Origin: Microbacterium terregens | Lineage (GTDB): Bacteria; Pseudomonadota; Alphaproteobacteria; Sphingomonadales; Sphingomonadaceae | DNA length: 64,000 nucleotides | Direction of reading: 5' to 3' | NCBI RefSeq assembly: GCF_027922045.1 | Contig: NZ_BSEX01000023.1 | Location: 82,779-146,778, forward strand | In this document: in pieces, positions 8,229 to 17,511 of the stretch | How positions within the stretch are numbered: position 1 is the first letter of the stretch | How the letters are laid out: each line of letters opens with the position of its first letter | Made by a program: the position numbers and the translations under genes | The notes under the pieces: model-generated | Seen by the model: only the letters and a program-made list of their open reading frames with translations | Databases searched by the model: none | What the model was told of the DNA's origin: nothing

Positions 8229-9260
8229 ATGATCCGCCGTATCGCGATTGCCACCGCTGCGCTGCTCGCGCTCGCGGCGTGCGATCGCAACGTTTCGCGC
8301 GACCAGATACGGGTGGTCGGCTCCTCGACCGTATTCCCGTTCACCACTGCCGTTGCCGAGGCGATGATCAACGCCAATCCCGCGCTGCGCGCACCGGTGA
8401 TCGAGTCGACGGGCACCGGGGCCGGCGTGAAGCTGTTCTGCGCGGGCGTCGGCCCGCAGCATCCCGACATCCTCAACGCCTCGCGCCGCATCAAGAAGTC
8501 GGAGATGCAGGGCTGCATCGCCAATGGCGTGAAAGAGGTGATGGAGGTCCAGGTCGGCGTCGACGGGGTGGTGCTGGCAGAGGCGAACAACGGCCCCAAG
8601 CTCCAGCTCAACGACCGCGACGTGTATCTGGCGCTCGCCGCCAATCCGCTGGGCAAGCCGCAGAAGGCCCGCTTCTGGAGCGACGTGAACCCGTCGCTGC
8701 CGCACCTGCCGATCCAGGTGTTCGGCCCGCCCTCCACCAGCGGCACGCGCGATGCCCTGGTCGAGCTGGTGATGGTTCCCGCCTGCGAGGCCGGTCTGCC
8801 CGAGGCGAAGGCGCTCAAGGAAAGCAACAAGGAACGCTACGAAGACGTCTGCACGCGCATTCGCGACGACGCCGCGTACGTCGACAAGGGCGAGAACGAC
8901 AATCTGATCGTGCAGAACCTCTCGACCAACCCCAATGCGATCGGCGTGTTCGGCTTCAGCTATCTGGAGGAAAACCGCAGCCGCCTGCATGGGGTGCCGC
9001 TCGACGGCGTCACGCCGACCTACCAGACGATCTCGGACGGCAGCTATCCCGGCGCGCGTCCCTTGTTCATCTATGTGAAGAAGGCGCACCTGCGCGCGGT
9101 CCCCGGCATGGCCGACTTCCTGACGCGCTATGCCGACTCCTGGAACCCCGACGGTCCGCTCACCCGGCGCGGCATGATCGCCGCTCCGGACGCGGTCCGG
9201 TCCGCTTCCCGCGCGACGGTCGCGCAGAGCACGCCCCTCGATCCCACGACGTTGCATTGA
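8229..9260 (+). CDS. pstS: Phosphate ABC transporter substrate-binding lipoprotein PstS
   Basis: 343 residues. The N-terminus MIRRIAIATAALLALAAC is a lipoprotein signal with lipobox L-A-A-C, so the mature protein is tethered by its lipidated Cys in the periplasm. It binds phosphate: the conserved VVGSSTVFPF segment and STGTGAGVKLFC and PPSTSGTRDAL loops are the phosphate-binding loops of the PstS family. The form with an STG-TGAG loop and KKAHLRAVPG near the C-terminus is typical of alphaproteobacteria. It starts 73 nt after phoR and is followed by pstC after 7 nt. Confidence 0.95.
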   Translation: MIRRIAIATAALLALAACDRNVSRDQIRVVGSSTVFPFTTAVAEAMINANPALRAPVIESTGTGAGVKLFCAGVGPQHPDILNASRRIKKSEMQGCIANGVKEVMEVQVGVDGVVLAEANNGPKLQLNDRDVYLALAANPLGKPQKARFWSDVNPSLPHLPIQVFGPPSTSGTRDALVELVMVPACEAGLPEAKALKESNKERYEDVCTRIRDDAAYVDKGENDNLIVQNLSTNPNAIGVFGFSYLEENRSRLHGVPLDGVTPTYQTISDGSYPGARPLFIYVKKAHLRAVPGMADFLTRYADSWNPDGPLTRRGMIAAPDAVRSASRATVAQSTPLDPTTLH

Positions 9261-9267
9261 TCCGCCC

Positions 9268-10644
9268 ATGAGCAGCTTTGCCCTTTTCTTCCTGCTGATC
9301 GGCCTGGCGCTGATCGGCTGGATCGTCGCCCGCGCGCGCGCCGGCAGCTTCGCGCGGCTTGGTGCCGGGCGCGTCCACTCGCTGCCCAGCCAGCACGGCT
9401 GGTACATGGCGATGTGGGTCGCGATCCCCGCGCTGCTGTTCCTCGCCGTCTGGTCCGCGGTCGCCCCGCAGCTGGCGCAGGAGGCCGTGCTGGCGAGCCC
9501 GGCCGCGGCCACCCTTCCCACCGACGGTTTCGAGCGTGCGGCGGTGCTGGCGGAGGCACGCGCGCTCGCCAACGGCACCGCCTATGGCGCGTTCAACCCC
9601 GCTTCGGAGCCGCTGGCACCGGTCTTCGCGACGGCGCAGGCGCGCTATCGCTGGATCGGGACGGCGGTGGCGCTGCTGCTCGCCTTTGCCGGTGCGGCCT
9701 TTGCCTTCACGCGGATCCGCCCGGAATTCCGCGCACGCACCCGCGTCGAGCGCGCGGTCATGCTGCTGCTGCTCGGCGCCTCGCTGATCGCGATCCTGAC
9801 CACGCTCGGCATCTTCCTGTCGCTGCTGTTCGAGAGCGGACGGTTCTTCTCGATCGTGCCGATCACCGACTTCCTGTTCGGCACGCGCTGGAGCCCGCAG
9901 GTGATCCGCGCGAGCGACCCCGGCGAGACGCTGGGTGCGGTGCCGCTGTTCTGGGGTACCTTCTTCATCGGCGCCGTGATCGCGATGCTGGTCGCGATCC
10001 CGTTCGGGCTGATGAGCGCGATCTACCTCACCCAGTATGCCCGACCGACGACCCGGCGCTGGATGAAGCCGATCCTGGAAATCCTCGCCGGCATTCCGAC
10101 CGTGGTCTACGGCTATTTCGCAGCCCTGACGGTGGGGCCCGCGATCCGGGATCTCGCGGTGATGCTGGGCATGCCCTATGCCAGCTCCGAAAGCGCGCTT
10201 TCGGCAGGGCTGGTGATGGGGGTGATGATCATCCCGTTCGTATCGTCGATGGCCGACGACTCGATCGCGGCGGTTCCCCGCTCGATGCGCGACGGCAGCC
10301 TGGCGATGGGCGCCACCACGTCCGAGACGATCCGCCGCGTGCTGCTCCCCGCGGCGCTGCCGGGCGTGGTCGCCGGCGTGCTGCTCGCCGTCAGCCGGGC
10401 GATCGGCGAGACCATGATCGTGGTGATGGCCGCCTCCGGCGCCGCCACCATCACGCTCAACCCGTTCGAGAGCACCACCACCGTCACCAAGCAGATCGTC
10501 GACCTGCTGACCGGCGAGGCGGAGTTCGACAGCCCCAAGACCCTCGCCGCCTTCGCCCTGGGCCTGACGCTGTTCGTCGTCACCCTGCTCCTCAACATCG
10601 TCGCGCTGCGCGTCGTGAAGCGCTATCGGGAAGCCTATGAATAG
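9268..10644 (+). CDS. pstC: Phosphate ABC transporter permease PstC
   Basis: 458 residues, longer than the ~310 of E. coli PstC because of an N-terminal extension with extra membrane segments (first at about 3-22, another at about 46-65) and a loop of about 70 residues. The permease core starts at about 230 with TLGAVPLFWGTFFIGAVIAM. The EAA-type loop that contacts PstB is around SMRDGSLAMGATTSETI. It forms the inner membrane channel with PstA. It overlaps the start of pstA by 8 nt, so the two permeases are translationally coupled. Confidence 0.95.
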   Translation: MSSFALFFLLIGLALIGWIVARARAGSFARLGAGRVHSLPSQHGWYMAMWVAIPALLFLAVWSAVAPQLAQEAVLASPAAATLPTDGFERAAVLAEARALANGTAYGAFNPASEPLAPVFATAQARYRWIGTAVALLLAFAGAAFAFTRIRPEFRARTRVERAVMLLLLGASLIAILTTLGIFLSLLFESGRFFSIVPITDFLFGTRWSPQVIRASDPGETLGAVPLFWGTFFIGAVIAMLVAIPFGLMSAIYLTQYARPTTRRWMKPILEILAGIPTVVYGYFAALTVGPAIRDLAVMLGMPYASSESALSAGLVMGVMIIPFVSSMADDSIAAVPRSMRDGSLAMGATTSETIRRVLLPAALPGVVAGVLLAVSRAIGETMIVVMAASGAATITLNPFESTTTVTKQIVDLLTGEAEFDSPKTLAAFALGLTLFVVTLLLNIVALRVVKRYREAYE

Positions 10645-11932
10645 CCCCCTCGTCGCGGGCGTCCCCGCCGCTGGCCACGAGCCGGCCGAGCGCCGCCCGA
10701 CGGACTGGAATACGCAGTCGATGCAGCGGCGCATCCGTCGCCGCTACGCTGCCGAGCGTCGCTTCCGGCTGATGGGGCTGCTGGCGGTGTTGCTGTCCGC
10801 CGGCTTCCTCGCCTTCCTGCTGGTGTCGATGCTGACCGCCGGCATCGGCGGCTTCCAGCGGGTGCAGGTTGCCCTGCCCATCGACTTCCCGGCAGCGCAG
10901 CTGGAAGTGGCTCCGGCCCAGCTCGCAACCGCGGGCGCCGACCTGGCGCTGTCCGGCGCAGGCCTGGAAGGGGTGACCGGCCTCGCCGCGGTGAAGGCCT
11001 TTGGCGAGGACCAGCCGGTCATCGCCGAAAGCGCTTGGCTGACGGTGCGGGATGCGATCAAGGCCGACCCGACCCTGCTGACGCGCCGCGCGGCGCTCTA
11101 CGTGCCCGCGGCCCCCGGGATCGAGGAAGCGTATAAGGCGTCCGGCGAGCCTGCTGCCGAGCAGATGGTCCAGCGCCTGAAGACAGCCGGTGCGATCCGA
11201 AGCGGCTTCAACTGGGGCTTCCTGACGGGAGCCGATTCCACCGATCCGACCGCGGTCGGCATCTGGGGTGCGCTCAAGGGCTCGCTGCTCACCATGGCGA
11301 TCACGCTGCTGATCGCCTTCCCAGTGGGCGTGCTCTCCGCGCTCTACCTGGAGGAATATGCGCCCAAGAACCGCTGGACCGACCTGATCGAGGTGTCGAT
11401 CAACAATCTGGCGGCAGTGCCCTCGATCATCTTCGGCCTGCTGGGGCTGGCGCTGTTCCTCGGCACCTTCAACCTGCCGCGCTCGGCGCCGATCGTCGGC
11501 GGCCTGACGCTCGCGCTGATGATAATGCCGGTCATCGTGATCGCCGGGCGCAACGCCATCAAGGCGGTGCCGCCCTCGATCCGCGACGCGGCGCTGGGTG
11601 TCGGCGCAAGCCCGGTGCAGGTGGTGTTCCACCATGTCCTGCCGCTGGCGCTGCCGGGCATTCTGACCGGCACGATCATCGGCATGGCGCGCGCGCTCGG
11701 CGAAACCGCGCCGCTGCTGATGATCGGCATGCGCGCCTTCATCGTTCAGGCGCCGGACGGCCTGAGCGCCCCGGCGACCGTGCTGCCGGTGCAGATCTTC
11801 CTCTGGTCCGACCAGGTCAGCCGCGGCTTCATCGAGAAGACGTCGGCGGCAATCCTGGTGCTGCTGGCGTTCCTCCTCGCGATGAACGCCTTTGCCATCT
11901 ACCTCCGCAACCGTTTCGAGACCCGCTGGTGA
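10637..11932 (+). CDS. pstA: Phosphate ABC transporter permease PstA
   Basis: 431 residues with the N-terminal DUF3333-type extension found in alphaproteobacterial PstA: one membrane segment at about 47-70, then about 150 periplasmic residues. The transport core begins near [20 protein letters not shown]. The cytoplasmic coupling loop reads [18 protein letters not shown], matching the EAA motif region. Partner of PstC in phosphate import. Its start lies inside pstC and its stop overlaps the GTG of pstB (GTGA). Confidence 0.95.
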   Translation: MNSPLVAGVPAAGHEPAERRPTDWNTQSMQRRIRRRYAAERRFRLMGLLAVLLSAGFLAFLLVSMLTAGIGGFQRVQVALPIDFPAAQLEVAPAQLATAGADLALSGAGLEGVTGLAAVKAFGEDQPVIAESAWLTVRDAIKADPTLLTRRAALYVPAAPGIEEAYKASGEPAAEQMVQRLKTAGAIRSGFNWGFLTGADSTDPTAVGIWGALKGSLLTMAITLLIAFPVGVLSALYLEEYAPKNRWTDLIEVSINNLAAVPSIIFGLLGLALFLGTFNLPRSAPIVGGLTLALMIMPVIVIAGRNAIKAVPPSIRDAALGVGASPVQVVFHHVLPLALPGILTGTIIGMARALGETAPLLMIGMRAFIVQAPDGLSAPATVLPVQIFLWSDQVSRGFIEKTSAAILVLLAFLLAMNAFAIYLRNRFETRW

Positions 11933-12714
11933 ACCATAGCTCCACATCCGACACCGCAGCGCCGAAGATGTCGGCGCGCGACGTCAACGTCTTCTACGGC
12001 GACAAGCAGGCGATCAAGGACGTGTCGATCGAAGTCGACATGGACCGAGTGACCGCGTTCATCGGCCCCTCGGGCTGCGGCAAGTCGACGTTCCTGCGCA
12101 CGCTCAACCGCATGAACGACACCGTCGGCAACGCGCGCGTGACCGGCGACATCCGCTTGGATGGCGAGGACATCTACGACAAGTCGATGGACGTGGTGCA
12201 GCTGCGCGCCCGCGTCGGCATGGTGTTCCAGAAGCCGAACCCCTTCCCCAAGTCGATCTTCGAGAACGTGGCCTATGGCCCTCGCATCCACGGGCTTGCC
12301 CCGAGCCGGGCTGATCTGGAGGCGATCGTCGAGCGCTCGCTGCGGCGCGCAGGCCTGTGGGACGAGGTCAAGGATCGGCTTTCGGACAGCGGCACGGCGC
12401 TGTCGGGTGGCCAGCAGCAGCGCCTCTGCATCGCCCGCGCGATCGCGGTCGATCCGGAAGTGATCCTGATGGACGAGCCCTGCTCGGCGCTCGACCCGAT
12501 CGCGACCGCCAAGATCGAGGAGCTGATCCACGCGCTGCGCGGCCGCTACGCGATCGTGATCGTCACCCACAACATGCAGCAGGCGGCGCGCGTGTCGCAG
12601 CGCACCGCCTTTTTCCATCTAGGCAACCTGGTGGAATATGGCGTCACGTCCGAGATCTTTACCAATCCCCGCCAGGAGCGGACCAAGGATTACATCACCG
12701 GCCGCTATGGCTGA
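11929..12714 (+). CDS. pstB: Phosphate ABC transporter ATP-binding protein PstB
   Basis: 261 residues from GTG 11929. Complete ABC ATPase: Walker [11 protein letters not shown]-loop [13 protein letters not shown] (specific to PstB), signature LSGGQQQRL, Walker [13 protein letters not shown], and switch His in [11 protein letters not shown]. It energises phosphate uptake on the cytosolic face of PstC/PstA and takes part in PhoR signalling. It overlaps pstA by 4 nt and is followed by phoU. Confidence 0.97.
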   Translation: MNHSSTSDTAAPKMSARDVNVFYGDKQAIKDVSIEVDMDRVTAFIGPSGCGKSTFLRTLNRMNDTVGNARVTGDIRLDGEDIYDKSMDVVQLRARVGMVFQKPNPFPKSIFENVAYGPRIHGLAPSRADLEAIVERSLRRAGLWDEVKDRLSDSGTALSGGQQQRLCIARAIAVDPEVILMDEPCSALDPIATAKIEELIHALRGRYAIVIVTHNMQQAARVSQRTAFFHLGNLVEYGVTSEIFTNPRQERTKDYITGRYG

Positions 12715-12724
12715 GGAGACGAGC

Positions 12725-13423
12725 ATGCCCACGGGCCACGAACATACCGTCAAGGCGTTCGACGAGGAGATCGGGCACCTGCGCGCGCTGATCTCGCAGA
12801 TGGGCGGCCTTGCCGAGCAGGGCATCTCGGACGCGATGCTCGCACTCCAGCGCAACGATCCGACGCTGGCGAAGGAAGTCCGCAGCGCCGACGCGAAGAT
12901 CGACGCCATCCAGGCGGAGGTCGAGCGGCTGGTGGTGCGGGTGATCGCGCTGCGCGCGCCGATGGCGGACGACCTGCGCGAGGTGGTCGCGGCGCTCAAG
13001 ATCGCGGCGGTGGTCGAGCGCATCGGCGACTATGCCAAGAACATCGCCAAGCGCGTGCCGATGATCCACCAGGGCGACGACCGCATCGAGGCGGTCTCGC
13101 TGCTGCCGGCCATGGCGCAGATGGCGAGCGACATGGTCCATGACGTCCTCGATGCCTTCTCTGCACGAGATGCGGAGGCTGCCGTTGCGGTGTGCGAGCG
13201 CGACCGGGCGCTGGACGATTTCTACGACAGCATCTTCCGCACGCTGGTGACCTTCATGGTGGAGAACCCGCGGACCGTGGGCCAGGTCGCCCACCTGCTG
13301 TTCGTCGCCAAGAACCTGGAGCGCATCGGCGATCACGCCACGAACGTCGCCGAGATGGTCTATTTCGCGGCGACCGGCCGGTACCTCGCCGACCGCGAGA
13401 CCGCCGACACATCGAACCGCTGA
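12725..13423 (+). CDS. phoU: Phosphate signaling complex protein PhoU
   Basis: 232 residues from ATG 12725, preceded at 6 nt by GAGGAG; an upstream in-frame ATG at 12707 overlaps pstB and has no such site. Two similar three-helix bundles are visible, each with the E/D-rich metal-binding pattern: VVAALKIAAVVERIGDYAKN in the first and LLFVAKNLERIGDHATN in the second. PhoU links the Pst transporter to PhoR and silences the Pho regulon when phosphate is plentiful. Part of the phoR-pst-phoU-phoB operon. Confidence 0.96.
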   Translation: MPTGHEHTVKAFDEEIGHLRALISQMGGLAEQGISDAMLALQRNDPTLAKEVRSADAKIDAIQAEVERLVVRVIALRAPMADDLREVVAALKIAAVVERIGDYAKNIAKRVPMIHQGDDRIEAVSLLPAMAQMASDMVHDVLDAFSARDAEAAVAVCERDRALDDFYDSIFRTLVTFMVENPRTVGQVAHLLFVAKNLERIGDHATNVAEMVYFAATGRYLADRETADTSNR

Positions 13424-13433
13424 GGGACCCGCC

Positions 13434-14126
13434 ATGGCCAAGCCAAGCATGTTGCTCGTCGAGGATGACGCGGCACTGGCGGAGTTGCTCGCCTATCATT
13501 TCCGCCGCGAGGACTTCGACGTCCGCCACACGCCCGACGGCGAAGAGGCCCTGCTGCTGGCGCGCGAGGGCACGCCGGACTTGGTGCTGCTCGACTGGAT
13601 GGTGGAAGGTCTGTCGGGGATTGAGGTGTGCCGGCGCCTGCGTCGCACGCCCGAGACGGCGAACGTGCCCATCATCATGCTGACCGCACGAGGCGAGGAA
13701 GAGGACCGGGTGCGCGGCCTGGAGACGGGTGCGGACGACTATGTCACCAAGCCCTTCTCGCCCCGCGAGCTGGTCGCCCGCGTGAAGGCCGTGCTCCGCC
13801 GCGTGCGCCCCGCCCTTGCCGGCGAGACTCTGAGCTATGCCGACATCGAGATGGACACCGTGGGCCACAAGGTGCGTCGCGCGGGCGAACTCGTCCCGCT
13901 TGGTCCGACGGAATTCCGCCTTCTCAAGCACTTCCTGCAGCATCCCGGCTGGGTGTTCTCGCGCGAGCGGCTGCTGGACGCGGTTTGGGGACGGGACACG
14001 GAGATCGAGACGCGCACGGTGGACGTCCACATCCGACGCCTGCGCAAGGCGATCAATGGCGAAGGGATGCCGGACATCATCCGCACCGTCCGGTCGGCAG
14101 GCTATGCGCTGGATGCGGGAAACTGA
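13434..14126 (+). CDS. phoB: Phosphate regulon response regulator PhoB
   Basis: 230 residues. The receiver domain (about 1-120) has the acidic pair in LLVEDDAALAE, the phospho-acceptor Asp in LVLLDWMVEG and the conserved Lys in DDYVTKPFSPREL. The C-terminal winged-helix OmpR/PhoB DNA-binding domain includes LGPTEFRLLKHFLQHPG and RTVDVHIRRLRKAI. It activates pst and other Pho genes when phosphorylated by PhoR. Last gene of the operon, 10 nt after phoU. Confidence 0.96.
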   Translation: MAKPSMLLVEDDAALAELLAYHFRREDFDVRHTPDGEEALLLAREGTPDLVLLDWMVEGLSGIEVCRRLRRTPETANVPIIMLTARGEEEDRVRGLETGADDYVTKPFSPRELVARVKAVLRRVRPALAGETLSYADIEMDTVGHKVRRAGELVPLGPTEFRLLKHFLQHPGWVFSRERLLDAVWGRDTEIETRTVDVHIRRLRKAINGEGMPDIIRTVRSAGYALDAGN

Positions 14127-14197
14127 GAATCGTTACGGAAAGATTCCGAAAATCGCGCGTTGAGGGTCGGCCAGAACCAGTTCCAGGAGAAGATACA

Positions 14198-14524
14198 ATG
14201 AAACTCCTTGCTCTTGCCGCCGCCCTCACGCTCAGCGGCGCCGCGGTTGCCCAGACGACCCCGGGCACCACCGGACAGACCACCACTGGTGACATGACCG
14301 GCACGACGACGTCGGACACGACCACGACGACCGGTACCGATACGACCACCACCACCGGCACCGACACGACCTCGGGCGTGCCCTCGTCGACGATGACGCC
14401 GTCGACCACCGGTCCGGTGACCTTTGCACCGCCGTCGACCACCCCGCCGCCGGCCGCACAGCAGAACTATCCGGTGTGCTCGCGCACCGTGAAGGACAGC
14501 TGCCGCAATCCGGGCGGAAAGTAA
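14198..14524 (+). CDS. Small exported Thr-rich low-complexity protein
   Basis: 108 residues from ATG 14198, with AGGAGA about 6 nt upstream. MKLLALAAALTLSGAAVAQ is a clear Sec signal peptide. The mature part is dominated by Thr with repeated D-T-T-T-T/G-T units (roughly residues 25-60), then a Pro-rich stretch, and ends with two cysteines in YPVCSRTVKDSCRNPGGK. No recognised domain. A similar low-complexity N-terminus is seen in the fasciclin protein at 16822. Whether it belongs to the Pho regulon is unknown; it lies 71 nt after phoB and is followed by a terminator. Confidence 0.8.
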   Translation: MKLLALAAALTLSGAAVAQTTPGTTGQTTTGDMTGTTTSDTTTTTGTDTTTTTGTDTTSGVPSSTMTPSTTGPVTFAPPSTTPPPAAQQNYPVCSRTVKDSCRNPGGK

Positions 14525-14552
14525 GCCTTCAAGCGTCGGAAGACGCCAGCAG

Positions 14553-14584
14553 CGCGCGTCCTCCCCAGCGGAGGGCGCGCGTTT
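14553..14584 (+). terminator. Rho-independent terminator after the pho operon and Thr-rich gene
   Basis: A 12-bp stem (CGCGCGTCCTCC at 14553-14564 paired with GGAGGGCGCGCG at 14570-14581, one G-U wobble) with loop CCAGC, followed by TTT. It lies 29 nt after the stop at 14524. Confidence 0.75.
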
Positions 14585-14631
14585 GTGCATTCAGGGGTGC
14601 CGGACGCGAACGCCGCGCGTCGAGTGCGGTG

Positions 14632-14976
14632 TCAGTCCTCGACCAGCTTCATCAGGCGGCGTTCCACCGGCGCCAGCACGGGCCCAAGCTCGTGCCCGCG
14701 CTTCAGCACCGCGCCAACCTCGTTGACCAGCGCCCACATGCCCTGGCGATTGCGGAGCGCCGGGCGCTTCTCGATGCGGAACTCCGGCCGCTCGGCAGAT
14801 CGCCGGAAGGCGGAGAACACGGCCGCATCGCGCCCCAGGTCGATCGCATAATCCCGCCAATGGCCGGCTGCGACCATTCGGCCGTAGAGGTCGAGGATGC
14901 GCGCCAGTTCGGCACGCTCGAACCCCGTCTGGCTCGGGCGCCCGGCGCTGGCTGGAAAGGGGGTGACGATTCCCAT
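14632..14976 (-). CDS. DUF2794 domain-containing protein
   Basis: 114 residues from ATG 14976, which overlaps the cysE-like stop (TGATG). The sequence matches the alphaproteobacterial DUF2794 family: FERAELARILDLYGRMVAAGHWRDYAIDLG, seen here as FERAEL, ILDLYGRM and WRDYAIDL, followed by a beta-rich part with EKRPALRN and a C-terminal VERRLMKLVED. Function unknown; the family is small, soluble and nearly always found near cysE or general housekeeping genes in this class. Likely cotranscribed with the acetyltransferase gene. Confidence 0.85.
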   Translation of the reverse strand: MGIVTPFPASAGRPSQTGFERAELARILDLYGRMVAAGHWRDYAIDLGRDAAVFSAFRRSAERPEFRIEKRPALRNRQGMWALVNEVGAVLKRGHELGPVLAPVERRLMKLVED

Positions 14977-15656
14977 CAGGCGCGGTTGCGATGCTCTTCG
15001 GCTTCGGCCACCGCCGCATCCAGGCGGCGGCGCAGCGCTTCCAGCTCGCAGCGCAGCGTCTCGATCTTCTGCGCCTGCGGGTCCTGCATCTCCCGGCACG
15101 GCGTCCCGTAGGGCACGAAGTCGCGCTGGTAGGCGGTGGAGTCGACCAGGGTCGGCCGCGCCGGAATGCCGACCATCACCGCCCCCTCCGGCACGTCGCG
15201 CGTGACGACGGCGTTGGCGCCGACCCGCGCGCGCGCGCCGACCTGGATCGGCCCCAGCACCTGCGCACCCGAGCCGATGATCACGCCATCGCCGATGGTC
15301 GGGTGCCGCTTGCCGGCGATGCCGTTGTCGGGGCTGGTCCCGCCGAGCGTCACATTCTGGTAGATGGTGACGTTGTCGCCGATCTCCGCCGTCTCCCCGA
15401 TCACCGTGAAGCCATGATCAATGAAGAAGTTGCGGCCGATCTTCGCGCCTGGGTGGATGTCGATCACCGTCAGGAACCGGGCGAGGTGGTTCACCGCGCG
15501 GGCGAGGAAGAACAGCCGCGCCTGGAACAGGCGGTGTGCGATGCGATGGAAGCCGAGCGCCCAGACACCCGGGTACAGCAGGATCTCGGCACGCGAACGC
15601 GGCGCCGGGTCCCGGGCCTTGATCGAATCCAGATACGCGCCGAGCCGGCCGACCAT
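14976..15656 (-). CDS. cysE: Serine O-acetyltransferase (EpsC/CysE type)
   Basis: 226 residues from ATG 15656. It makes O-acetylserine from serine and acetyl-CoA for cysteine synthesis. A helical N-terminal part with [21 protein letters not shown] precedes the hexapeptide beta helix: [43 protein letters not shown]. The catalytic His residues are in DIHPGA and IDHG. The C-terminus ends in a long charged helix (about 190-226), likely coiled coil. Short CysE form common in Sphingomonas. It is divergent from oxyR with 154 bp between, fitting a thiol and oxidative stress link. Confidence 0.9.
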   Translation of the reverse strand: MVGRLGAYLDSIKARDPAPRSRAEILLYPGVWALGFHRIAHRLFQARLFFLARAVNHLARFLTVIDIHPGAKIGRNFFIDHGFTVIGETAEIGDNVTIYQNVTLGGTSPDNGIAGKRHPTIGDGVIIGSGAQVLGPIQVGARARVGANAVVTRDVPEGAVMVGIPARPTLVDSTAYQRDFVPYGTPCREMQDPQAQKIETLRCELEALRRRLDAAVAEAEEHRNRA

Positions 15657-15810
15657 GCTAGTCCCTTCCCCGTTTCGAGGCCATTTAGGGCGCCTCCTGC
15701 GGAATTTCCAGCAACCGCAGTATGAAACGCGCGGCGCGGCGTTTCGGAGCATCAACGCCCTGCTCGCTCAATCGCTGGAACTTGATCGACGCCGCCGATA
15801 AGACGGCGCC

Positions 15811-16713
15811 ATGAGCACCACCTATCTGCCCACCCTGAAGCAGCTCCAATATCTCGTCGCGCTGCGCGACGCAGGCCATTTCGGACGCGCGGCCGAAGCA
15901 TCGTTCGTCACTCAGTCGACGCTCTCGGCCGGCATTCGCGAGCTCGAAACGCTGATCGGCGTCACGCTGGTCGAGCGGACGCGGCGGGTGGTGCGGTTCA
16001 CGCCGCTCGGCGAAGCGATCGTCGACAAGGCGCGCACGGTGATCCGCGAGGCAGAGGAGCTGGCCGACATGGCGCGCGCGGCCGGACGGCCGCTGTCGGG
16101 CGAAATGCGGATGAGCGTGATCCCCACCATCGCCCCCTTCCTGCTGCCCCGCATCCTGCCGCGGCTGCGCGAGGATTATCCGGACCTCAAGCTGTTCCTG
16201 CGCGAGGAGCCGAGCCAGGCCGCATGCGAAGCCCTGCATCACGGGCGCTCGGACTGCGTGCTGCTCGCCCTCCCCTTTGCCTGTGGCGACGTGGAGGTGG
16301 CGCCGCTGTTCGACGACCCGCTCTACCTGGCGGTGCCGCAGGGCGAGGCACGTCCGGGAGCCGGGCCGATGGTGGCGGACGACATCGACGCCGCGCGCCT
16401 GCTGCTGCTGGAGGACGGCCACTGCCTGAAGGACCATGCGCTTCGCGCCTGCCCGCATCCGGAGCTGCGCGGACGGGCGACGATGCTGGGCACCTCGCTC
16501 CACACCATCGTCCAGATGGTCGACAACGGCCTGGGTCATACCATGCTGCCCGAAATGGCGGTGGAGGCGGGCATCCTCGACCATACGCAGGTGATCGCCC
16601 GCAAGATCGACGCTCCGAAAGCGTCGCGCGAGATTGCGCTGGTGTGGCGCCGGGCCTCCCCGCGCGAGCGCGACTTCCGACTGCTCGCGGGCGTGCTCTC
16701 CACCGCGCACTGA
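15811..16713 (+). CDS. oxyR: LysR family hydrogen peroxide sensor OxyR
   Basis: 300 residues. N-terminal winged helix-turn-helix (about 7-65) with FGRAAEASFVTQSTLSAGI, then a LysR effector domain. The redox switch is present: Cys205 in LLEDGHCLKDHAL and Cys214 in RACPHPE, the same spacing as the peroxide-sensing pair of OxyR, and TSLHTIVQMV after it is also OxyR-like. Under peroxide the disulfide form activates antioxidant genes. No catalase or peroxiredoxin gene is adjacent on the right; the divergent neighbour is the cysE-like gene. Confidence 0.92.
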   Translation: MSTTYLPTLKQLQYLVALRDAGHFGRAAEASFVTQSTLSAGIRELETLIGVTLVERTRRVVRFTPLGEAIVDKARTVIREAEELADMARAAGRPLSGEMRMSVIPTIAPFLLPRILPRLREDYPDLKLFLREEPSQAACEALHHGRSDCVLLALPFACGDVEVAPLFDDPLYLAVPQGEARPGAGPMVADDIDAARLLLLEDGHCLKDHALRACPHPELRGRATMLGTSLHTIVQMVDNGLGHTMLPEMAVEAGILDHTQVIARKIDAPKASREIALVWRRASPRERDFRLLAGVLSTAH

Positions 16714-16821
16714 CCACGGCTCATCCCGGCGGGGTGGACAGCATGTCCCCTGGAAGCTCCGATCGTCCTCCCCAGGCGTTGCGCTGCTGACGCGCAATCC
16801 GCCCCTGTTGAGGAGAAACTG

Positions 16822-17475
16822 ATGTTCCGTCTTCCGATCGTATCCGCTCTGGCCGTCGTTGCCGCTACCGCGGTGCCGGCGCTGGCGCAGACCACGACCG
16901 CGACGCCCGCACCCCAGACGGCTCCGCAGACCACGCCGGCCGCGCCCGGCACCACCGCCGCACCGGCCGATGCAGCAGCCGCCAAGCCGAACCCGGCCGT
17001 GGGTGGCGCACAGATGGCAGCCACCAAGCCGATCGTCGAGAACCTGGCGGCCGCGCCGAACCTGGCGACGCTGGTCAACGCCCTGAAGACCGCAGGTGTC
17101 GATACGGCGCTCGCCGGCCCCGGCCCCTTCACCGTGTTCGCGCCCGACAATGATGCGTTCGGCCGGCTTGCGCCCGGCACCATGGACACGTTGCTGAAGC
17201 CGGAGAACAAGGCGACGCTCGCCAAGATTCTCAACTACCATGTGGTGTCGGGTAAGCTCGATGCCGTGACGCTCAAGAAGCAGATCGAAAGTGCCGGCGG
17301 CACGCTGACGCTGACCACGGTCGCCGGCCAGCCGCTCACCGCGGGCCTCGAGAACGGCGCGATCACGCTGACCGATGCCAATGGCACCAAGGCCTATGTG
17401 ACGACCTATGACGTCAACCAGTCGAACGGCGTCTTCCACGTCGTGAACGGCGTGCTGGTGCCAAAGCTCGGCTAA
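16822..17475 (+). CDS. Exported fasciclin (FAS1) domain protein
   Basis: 217 residues. Signal peptide MFRLPIVSALAVVAATAVPALAQ, then about 45 residues of Thr/Ala/Pro-rich linker, then one FAS1 domain (about 70-217): TLVNALKTAGVDTALAG, the FAS1 box FTVFAPDNDAF, ILNYHVVSGKL, and C-terminal NGVFHVVNGVLVP. FAS1 proteins act in surface adhesion or extracellular matrix interactions. RBS GAGGAG before the ATG. Stands alone, followed by a terminator. Confidence 0.92.
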   Translation: MFRLPIVSALAVVAATAVPALAQTTTATPAPQTAPQTTPAAPGTTAAPADAAAAKPNPAVGGAQMAATKPIVENLAAAPNLATLVNALKTAGVDTALAGPGPFTVFAPDNDAFGRLAPGTMDTLLKPENKATLAKILNYHVVSGKLDAVTLKKQIESAGGTLTLTTVAGQPLTAGLENGAITLTDANGTKAYVTTYDVNQSNGVFHVVNGVLVPKLG

Positions 17476-17483
17476 TCGTTATC

Positions 17484-17510
17484 GGGGGAGGGTTCGCCCT
17501 CCTCCGCTTC
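17484..17510 (+). terminator. Rho-independent terminator after the fasciclin gene
   Basis: GGGGGAGGG at 17484-17492 pairs with CCCTCCTCC at 17497-17505 across a TTCG tetraloop (one G-U wobble), followed by GCTTCTTTA. It lies 9 nt after the stop. Confidence 0.75.
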
Positions 17511-17511
17511 T

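Noticed and set aside
9160..10734. 524-residue minus-strand ORF opposite pstC
   Set aside because: Low-complexity Arg/Asp/Gln/Gly composition typical of high-GC antisense frames; pstC is unambiguous on the plus strand.
15685..17439. 584-residue minus-strand ORF across oxyR and the fasciclin gene
   Set aside because: Rich in Arg/Gln/His with no domain; it is the antisense shadow of two well identified genes on the plus strand.
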